NCBI GenBank assembly: GCA_001776905.1
Contig: MFDM01000017.1
Span: 1-34,765, forward strand
Source of the DNA: Candidatus Daviesbacteria bacterium RIFCSPLOWO2_01_FULL_39_12
GTDB lineage: Bacteria; Patescibacteriota; Microgenomatia; Daviesbacterales; UBA10151
DNA: 34,765 nt
Direction of reading: 5' to 3'
Below the pieces are notes generated by a model, which saw only the letters and a list, made by a program, of their open reading frames with translations, did not search any database and was not told the DNA's origin. Each line of letters begins with the position of its first letter. Positions within the stretch are counted from its first letter, which is position 1. The position numbers and the translations under genes were made by a program. This document shows, one piece after another, positions 29,965-34,765 of the stretch.

Positions 29965-32406
29965 TTATCTATTGAAGCCACCGCGACCACCACGGCCCCT
30001 ATCAAACCTGTCTCTTCCACCAAGGGATCCACCTCTCCCGCCATATCCACTTGAGCTTCTTCCGCCGCTATAACCTCTGCCTCCACTACCATACCTTGGT
30101 CTTCCCGCTTCGCCCGCGCCCGCTCCGCCGCGAGGCGAGAAGCGAGGCGAGGCTCCAAATGCAGGACGAGGCCTATCACTAAAGGGTCTTCTTCCTGCTT
30201 CGCCTCCGAAGCGAGGCGAGCCCGCTCCGCCTTCTCCTCTATTCCTGAACCCGCCAGCTCTTTGAGGCCTATCCGCTCCGCCTCTTGCAAAACGAGGCGA
30301 GCCTTCACTTGCTGGTTTAATATCAGATCCAAAAAGCATTGATAATCCAATCTTCCCCTCAGGAGAAACCTCAGTCACTCTCACCTTAACTTCCTGTCCT
30401 TCCGACACCACATCTTCCACTCTGTCAACATGATCAGGAGCCATCTGGGAGATATGGACCAAACCTTCTTTGCCCGGAGCAATCTCCACAAAAGCCCCAA
30501 AAGGCATCAGCTTAACCACTTTCCCCATAAATTCTTCTCCAACTTCAACAGTTCTAAACATACCCTCAATTGAGGCAATGGCTTTATCAACTCCTTCAGA
30601 AGATACCCCTGAAACCATCACTGTACCATCATCCTCGATATCAATTTGAGCTCCTGTTTTGGAAATAATTGAGTTAATGGTTTTCCCGCCTGTTCCAATC
30701 AAAAGTCCAATCTCTTCCGGTTTAATATGCAAAATCTCCACCCTGGGGGCATGAGGAGACAGGGGACCGACAGTAGGTATTACTTTACTCATTTGTGCTA
30801 AGATATCAATTCTTCCCTTTTTACCCATTTCCAAAGCTTGTTCTATAATCTCAAAAGTTAACCCTTCAAGCTTTGTATCCATCTGAATTGCAGTAATTCC
30901 ATTTTTTGTTCCGGAAATCTTAAAATCCATTTCTCCGTAAAAATCTTCAACTGCCCTCATGTCTGTGACTACCTGAAATTTCTTATCATTAGAAAAAAGT
31001 CCTAAAGCAATACCGGCAACAGGTTCTAAAAGAGGCACGCCAGCATTAAGTAAAGCCAAAGTTGTTGCGCAAACTGAAGCTTTTGAAGTTGAAGCGTTGG
31101 CTGCTAACACCTCTGATACAACCCTTATCGCATAGGGAAATTGATCTTCAGATGGGATAACCGGAATAAGTGCTTTCTCAACCAAAGCCCCATGCCCTAC
31201 ATCACGCCTGTTCGGAGCACCAATTCTTTTAACCTCACCAACCGAGAAAGGATTAATACTCATATTGTAATGATGCATAAATCTCTTTTGCCTTTCCCCT
31301 TCCATTCCATCTAAAGTTTGTTTCAAAGAGGGAGCTCCTAAAGTTACAACAGATAAAACTTGTGTATCTCCTCTTTGGAATAAAGCACTTCCATGAGTTC
31401 TTGGTAAAACTCCAACTTCCATATTTAAAGGCCTGATCTCATCCATAGCTCTTCCATCAACTCTTTTGCTTTTTTCTAAAACTTCTCTCTTAACAATCTC
31501 TTTTGCAACTTTATCAAAAATTCCTGAAATTACTTGTGGAGTTAATGTTTCAGAATATTTGACAGCTAACTCTTTTTTAATTAAATCCCCTGTTGCCTCA
31601 TGCCAAGGATGAACTGTATCAAAAAGTGCTGCTTCAATTCTTTCTTTGGTAATCTTAGTAACTTCTTTAAGTAAAGCTTGTTCTATTTCTTCTTCCAAAT
31701 GTGAAAAGGTTTGTTTCTCTTTTCCAGCCTCTTTTGCAAACTCTTCAATTAGCTGAATTATGGGCAGTGATTGTTTTTGAGCTTCTTTAATCCCGTTAAT
31801 AACTACTTTTTCCTCAATTTGTTTCGCGCCTGTTTCTATCATTACAACTTTATCTTTACCCACTGCAACCATTAGATCCATATTAAGGTGCTCTATCTGA
31901 TCCATGGTTGGATTTATAATTAGTGATCCTTCCCTCTCTCCAACTCTTACTCCAGCCAAAGGTCCATTCCAAGGAACAGATGAGATAGATAAAGCAGCTG
32001 ATGCACCTATAAGACCAACAATGTCTGGATCGTTCATCTGATCAATTGATAGAACAGTTAACATTACTTGAACTTCATGACCTTTAAAGTCTTTAGGAAA
32101 AAGTGGTCTTATTGATCGATCAATTAGTCTGCCGGTTAAAACAGCCTCATCGGTTGGCCTGGTTTCTCTTTTGATAAATCTGGAAGAGGAAATTCTCCCT
32201 CCGGCATAATGCTTTTCCACATACTCAACAGATAAGGGGAAATAGCCAATATCCTCAGTTAGTGGTTGAGTAGCAACAGTTGCCAAAATAACTGTCTCTC
32301 CCCAGGAAACCACCACTGAAGCATCAGCCTGCAGGGCTAATTTACCTGTTTCTAATTTAAGTTTTCGACCATTTAAGTCAATTTCTTTTGTGATTACTTT
32401 ATTCAT
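29965..32406 (-). CDS. pnp: Polyribonucleotide nucleotidyltransferase with RGG-rich tail
   Basis: 813 residues, about 100 more than usual. Phosphorolytic 3'-5' exoribonuclease. Two RNase-PH cores (about 1-210 and 300-520; VGLIGASAALSISSVPWNGPLAG, ALFQRGDTQVLSVVTLG), a KH domain (about 545-600; IGLLIGTGGKTINSI) and an S1 domain (about 615-690; GKVVKLMPFGAFVEIAPGKEGLVHISQM). The extra tail (694-813) is rich in Gly/Arg, with three SPRF units and several RGG/GGRG motifs. It is encoded by GC-rich palindromic elements, unlike the AT-rich rest. RGG tails bind RNA and can drive condensates (general knowledge). It follows rpsO by 28 bases, the conserved rpsO-pnp order. Confidence 0.95.
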   Translation of the reverse strand: MNKVITKEIDLNGRKLKLETGKLALQADASVVVSWGETVILATVATQPLTEDIGYFPLSVEYVEKHYAGGRISSSRFIKRETRPTDEAVLTGRLIDRSIRPLFPKDFKGHEVQVMLTVLSIDQMNDPDIVGLIGASAALSISSVPWNGPLAGVRVGEREGSLIINPTMDQIEHLNMDLMVAVGKDKVVMIETGAKQIEEKVVINGIKEAQKQSLPIIQLIEEFAKEAGKEKQTFSHLEEEIEQALLKEVTKITKERIEAALFDTVHPWHEATGDLIKKELAVKYSETLTPQVISGIFDKVAKEIVKREVLEKSKRVDGRAMDEIRPLNMEVGVLPRTHGSALFQRGDTQVLSVVTLGAPSLKQTLDGMEGERQKRFMHHYNMSINPFSVGEVKRIGAPNRRDVGHGALVEKALIPVIPSEDQFPYAIRVVSEVLAANASTSKASVCATTLALLNAGVPLLEPVAGIALGLFSNDKKFQVVTDMRAVEDFYGEMDFKISGTKNGITAIQMDTKLEGLTFEIIEQALEMGKKGRIDILAQMSKVIPTVGPLSPHAPRVEILHIKPEEIGLLIGTGGKTINSIISKTGAQIDIEDDGTVMVSGVSSEGVDKAIASIEGMFRTVEVGEEFMGKVVKLMPFGAFVEIAPGKEGLVHISQMAPDHVDRVEDVVSEGQEVKVRVTEVSPEGKIGLSMLFGSDIKPASEGSPRFARGGADRPQRAGGFRNRGEGGAGSPRFGGEAGRRPFSDRPRPAFGASPRFSPRGGAGAGEAGRPRYGSGGRGYSGGRSSSGYGGRGGSLGGRDRFDRGRGGRGGFNR
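30105..30303. repeat. Three palindromic GC-rich elements in the pnp tail
   Basis: Copies at about 30105-30155, 30195-30232 and 30271-30303. Each pairs CGCTCCGCC-like and GCGAGGCGAG-like arms (for example CGCCTC/GAGGCG with a six-base loop at 30201-30218 and a nine-base loop at 30280-30300). Each encodes Ser-Pro-Arg-Phe followed by Gly/Arg-rich residues. The core resembles the mltG palindrome. Confidence 0.75.
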
Positions 32407-32434
32407 AATTAAGATTGCGGATGGTAGAGGATAG

Positions 32435-32704
32435 TTATTTTGCTAATCCTAACTTTTCAATTACCATTGTATATCTTTCAGTGTCCTTTTTAAATAGATA
32501 TTGCAAAAGCCTTCTCCTTTTATTCACCATTGATAACAACCCTCTTCTGGAATGAATATCGTGGGGATGTTCCTTAAGATGAGCGGTTAAGTGTTTAATC
32601 TGTTCTGTTAAAAGAGCAACTTGTACTTCCGGAGATCCTGTATCCCCGCTCTTTTGAGCAAACTCTTTAATTATCTTCTGCTTTATTTTCGGATCAAGTG
32701 GCAT
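32435..32704 (-). CDS. rpsO: 30S ribosomal protein S15
   Basis: 89 residues, the canonical size. Early-binding small-subunit protein that contacts 16S rRNA helices 20-22 and bridge B4. The conserved core is present: [51 protein letters not shown] and the C-terminal [16 protein letters not shown] eight bases before the ATG is a clear Shine-Dalgarno. The leader can fold so that this site and the start region are paired (see the leader entry), which fits the known habit of S15 to repress its own mRNA. Located between the DHH-like gene and pnp, as in most bacteria. Confidence 0.97.
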   Translation of the reverse strand: MPLDPKIKQKIIKEFAQKSGDTGSPEVQVALLTEQIKHLTAHLKEHPHDIHSRRGLLSMVNKRRRLLQYLFKKDTERYTMVIEKLGLAK

Positions 32705-32764
32705 CTAAAAATTCCTTTCATAGGAAGCAACTTTGATGCCAAAGTCGTCCTAATTCAGTTGTTT
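32705..32764 (-). promoter_or_regulatory. rpsO leader, possible S15 autoregulatory structure
   Basis: In the mRNA, TTCCT..AGGAA (within 32708-32724) can form a small hairpin that hides the Shine-Dalgarno. GGCATC (32735-32740) can pair with GATGCC covering the start codon, enclosing the first hairpin. Both pairings are visible; regulation by S15 is inferred from other bacteria. Confidence 0.4.
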
Positions 32765-32769
32765 GGGGT

Positions 32770-32798
32770 ATTCTAACAGAAACTTTTAAAATATGCAA
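32770..32798 (-). promoter_or_regulatory. rpsO-pnp promoter
   Basis: Minus strand: TTGCAT (complement of 32793-32798), a 17-base spacer, TAGAAT (complement of 32770-32775) with a TGT extension. It gives a leader of about 60 bases, one of the few non-leaderless cases here. Confidence 0.6.
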
Positions 32799-32801
32799 CA
32801 G

Positions 32802-33791
32802 CTATCCTAAAGATGTGCCTTTAAAGATTTTGGGGGTTAACCAGTCCGGTTCCGGGGTTTCACCCACTACCCCTTCTCCTGCCGGTTTTTCCTCAGGAGA
32901 AGGTATATTAGCAGCAGGAGGAGCGGCTAATTCATTAATGATTGGGGGGGCTGGTTGAGGTGGCTGGGAAATAGCCTCCTGTTTAGGAATCAGGAAACTG
33001 AGATCCTGTTGAGGAGTAGTTTGTACCTTTAAAGCTTCTGGCTTTTTACCACCGACCCGCAGCAAATTGGCAATTACCATAAAGGTATCAGCAGTTGCTT
33101 TATTGTTACTTAAGATATTGGTGGCATCAAAAATTCCGGCCAGTAAATTGCTGGCGCAATCTTGATCTAAAGACAGACCTAAATCTGATAGCAAATTAAC
33201 CATTATTTCTGAAACTGATGAACTATTGGTATCTAAAACATTAGTTTGACCAAACCCTAAATTGCCAGAGGAGATGTCTATGTTGACTATATGAGTGCCG
33301 GAAAATGCCTGTTGGTTTAGCTGATACAGATTACCCAGCGTATTCAAATTGTCAGCTCCAATTGTAAAGATCAGATCAAAACCAGCACCTGAGTATCTGG
33401 GGACAATCTTGACAGGTTGAAAAATTTGACCAGGCAGAACATGGAAAACTAAATTTAAATTATTATTTTGGGCATACCAGTCTAAGTTTTTTAAAGCAGG
33501 TACAGTATTATCTGAGGCGGCTACTCCTTCCAGAGTTAAAGTTAAATTTCCTCCCTCAGTAGAAGGAATGTTTTTTTGGATGTGATCTACTCCAAAAAGA
33601 TGAGATTGTCCCACAGTGATAGTATCATCAGAAACAATAGTTACTTCTTTACCTTGGCCTTGAAGAATTAAAAATAAGGCCAATCCTGAAGCCAGCTTAT
33701 CAATATCAGCACCCACTGGCAGGGCAATCAAGATATTTTTGGCAGTAGGCAGAAGGTTTTTTAGTTCAACAATTTGTGAATCGTATTTCAT
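32802..33791 (-). CDS. DHH-family-like protein (degenerate NrnA-like), 329 aa
   Basis: Position between infB and rpsO is that of nrnA-type DHH phosphoesterases. The N-terminal part has the Rossmann-like outline (KNILIALPVGADIDKLASGLALFLILQGQGKEVTIVSDD), where active enzymes have H-x-N-P-D-x-D-A. Here the His/Asp metal ligands are not conserved apart from an Asp-Ile-Asp. Later strands (GFDLIFTIGADNLNTLG, GTHIVNIDISSGN, LDQDCASNLLAGIFDATNIL) keep the order but no Asp-His-His. It is therefore predicted to have lost nuclease activity. The C-terminal 70 residues are Pro/Ala/Glu-rich and disordered. Start at ATG 33791 from the promoter TTGACT-17-TGA TAGAAT; an upstream GTG overlaps the -10. Confidence 0.6.
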   Translation of the reverse strand: MKYDSQIVELKNLLPTAKNILIALPVGADIDKLASGLALFLILQGQGKEVTIVSDDTITVGQSHLFGVDHIQKNIPSTEGGNLTLTLEGVAASDNTVPALKNLDWYAQNNNLNLVFHVLPGQIFQPVKIVPRYSGAGFDLIFTIGADNLNTLGNLYQLNQQAFSGTHIVNIDISSGNLGFGQTNVLDTNSSSVSEIMVNLLSDLGLSLDQDCASNLLAGIFDATNILSNNKATADTFMVIANLLRVGGKKPEALKVQTTPQQDLSFLIPKQEAISQPPQPAPPIINELAAPPAANIPSPEEKPAGEGVVGETPEPDWLTPKIFKGTSLG

Positions 33792-33799
33792 GTGCCTGG

Positions 33800-33828
33800 A
33801 TTCTATCACTCTATAGGATTGAAGTCAA
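33800..33828 (-). promoter_or_regulatory. Promoter of the DHH-like gene at the infB 3' end
   Basis: Minus strand: TTGACT (complement of 33823-33828), a 17-base spacer, TAGAAT (complement of 33800-33805) with a TGA extension. The -35 overlaps the infB stop codon region, and the ATG follows the -10 by eight bases. Confidence 0.7.
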
Positions 33829-34765
33829 ATTACCCTAAATGATTCCACTATATCTCCTATTTGGAAATCAACTGGGGGGTCAAATAACATGCCGCAATCA
33901 TTGCCTTTTTCCGCCTTTTGTACCTCCTCTTTAACTTTTCTTAAGGATTTTACTTTAGTTTCACCTATAGCCTGTCCATCACGCACCACTCTGATCCTTT
34001 GCCCTTTGGCAATCACTCCCTCCTCCATCCTGCAGCCTGCTACTCTCTCGTTTTTCCCATAGGGAAACTCGGCAATAATTTCCGCTTTTCCCAAAACCTC
34101 CTCCAGCTGTCCAACCTCAAGCAAAGTCTTGACCACTTCCTCTACATCCTCCAGCAGCTCGTATATAATATTGTAAGTTCTTATTAAGACATGTTCATTT
34201 TCAGCCATTTTTTGGGCAGTGGTAGCCGCTTTGACATTAAATCCAATAATGATTGCTCCCACAGATGAGGCTAACTTAACATTTTCCTCGCCAATATCAC
34301 CTGTACCAGTAAATATAAAATCCACCACTTTAGATTCTTCATTGAATTTCTCAAGCGAAGCTTGAATTGCCTCTAAAGATCCTTGCTTATCAGCTTTAAT
34401 AATTACTTTTAAAGTTTTAGTTTCACCAGCTCTTAATTTATCTATTAGACTGGCAGCCGCTTCTTTGATGGACTGCTCACCAATTTCCTGACCCAAGGTT
34501 GCTCCTACTGCTGGCACAGTTTCCAAGCCCAATATCTCAACAGGAGTTGAGGGACCAGCTTCATCCGCACTCTTTCCATCGAAGTCAAACATCCCTCTCA
34601 CCTTCCCTTTTACTCCACCAAGTAAGATCTGGTCTCCTTTTCTTAATGTGCCATTTCTAACAAGCAGTGTGGCCACTGCTCCTTTAAACTTATCCAAGTT
34701 GGCTTCAATCACTACCCCGACTGGAGCTGCTGTTGGGTCACCTTTCAGCTCATGCAGTTCTGCCA
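33825..34765 (-). CDS. infB: Translation initiation factor IF-2 (partial, N-terminus outside window)
   Basis: C-terminal 313 residues; the frame is open through the right edge, reading AELHELKGDPTAAPVGVVIE upstream of an internal GTG. The domain-2 beta barrel (EANLDKFKGAVATLLVRNGTLRKGDQILLGG) is followed by domain 3 (KTLKVIIKADKQGSLEAIQASLEKF..GTGDIGEENVKLASSVGAIIIGFNVKA) and the initiator-tRNA-binding C2 barrel (AGCRMEEGVIAKGQRIRVVRDGQ..VKSLRKVKEEVQKAEKGNDCGMLFD). IF-2 positions fMet-tRNA on the 30S subunit and promotes subunit joining. The GTPase domain lies outside the window. It heads the conserved infB-rpsO-pnp block. Confidence 0.96.
   Translation of the reverse strand, partial: AELHELKGDPTAAPVGVVIEANLDKFKGAVATLLVRNGTLRKGDQILLGGVKGKVRGMFDFDGKSADEAGPSTPVEILGLETVPAVGATLGQEIGEQSIKEAAASLIDKLRAGETKTLKVIIKADKQGSLEAIQASLEKFNEESKVVDFIFTGTGDIGEENVKLASSVGAIIIGFNVKAATTAQKMAENEHVLIRTYNIIYELLEDVEEVVKTLLEVGQLEEVLGKAEIIAEFPYGKNERVAGCRMEEGVIAKGQRIRVVRDGQAIGETKVKSLRKVKEEVQKAEKGNDCGMLFDPPVDFQIGDIVESFRVI

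Noticed and set aside
29946-30350. Open frame of 134 codons on the minus strand across the pnp tail
   Set aside because: Shadow of the GC-rich repeat-encoded RGG tail in another frame. The pnp frame continues without a break from the S1 domain to its stop.
1-34765. tRNA or rRNA genes in the intergenic gaps
   Set aside because: The gaps are short and AT-rich. No cloverleaf arms, T-loop consensus (GGTTCAAATCC-like) or rRNA-like segments were seen.

Overview
The window looks like part of a chromosome from a Candidate Phyla Radiation (Patescibacteria) bacterium, probably Microgenomates-like. The evidence is AT-rich DNA, very tight packing, short or domain-trimmed versions of housekeeping proteins, a fused PilM-like/baseplate-J-like envelope protein, and many small membrane-anchored proteins starting with N/Y-(Q)-K-G-F/L-x-P-I-L. 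No tRNA, rRNA, CRISPR array, transposase or integrase was seen. No stretch over 300 bases lacks a gene. The largest gaps are 6957-7125 (pyr leader plus palindromic repeats), 9675-9850 (recF-tail scars and an operator-like palindrome) and 24504-24631 (another operator-like palindrome).

Layout. 1-1735: partial DedA-like membrane protein, an unknown protein behind a promoter with a CT repeat in its spacer, and a PaaX/Cas2-like repressor with a palindrome inside its own promoter. 1787-6956: pyrimidine operon pyrB-carA-carB (minus strand) with overlapping genes and a leader that looks like a transcription attenuator. 7126-11083: an accessory island of small two-gene modules (DUF5654-like protein, DUF5678-like plus retropepsin-like protease, HicB/HicA-like pair), each beside a KGF-anchored surface protein and each ending in a copy of the recF 3' end. 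11067-15011: recF, an MFS permease, a catalytically dead-looking class III cyclase-fold protein and mutM. 15024-21118: mltG, ruvX, sortase, PilM/baseplate-J-like fusion and alaS, an envelope and housekeeping run. 21155-22603: a second anchored protein/retropepsin/DUF5678 module. 22617-25102: small membrane protein, RodZ-like protein, tsaC, a two-TM protein and a Nudix hydrolase. 25114-34765: ftsK, RNase J, a Lon AAA+ module with no protease domain, pnp with an RGG-rich tail, rpsO, a degenerate DHH-like protein and infB (partial). This last block is the classic infB-rpsO-pnp neighbourhood with rbfA, truB and ribF absent.

Two themes run through the window. First, many genes have a good -10 box only 5-8 bases before the start codon, so leaderless transcripts appear common. 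Shine-Dalgarno sites are seen mainly at internal operon genes, pyrB and rpsO. Second, small palindromic or simple-sequence insertions occur between genes and in frame within genes (carB, mutM, mltG, pnp, one anchored protein), reminiscent of Rickettsia palindromic elements. The most unusual locus is 8301-11128, where repeated recF 3' ends delimit cargo cassettes like attachment-site scars. Everything here is read by eye; family names rest on motif recognition, not on database searches.
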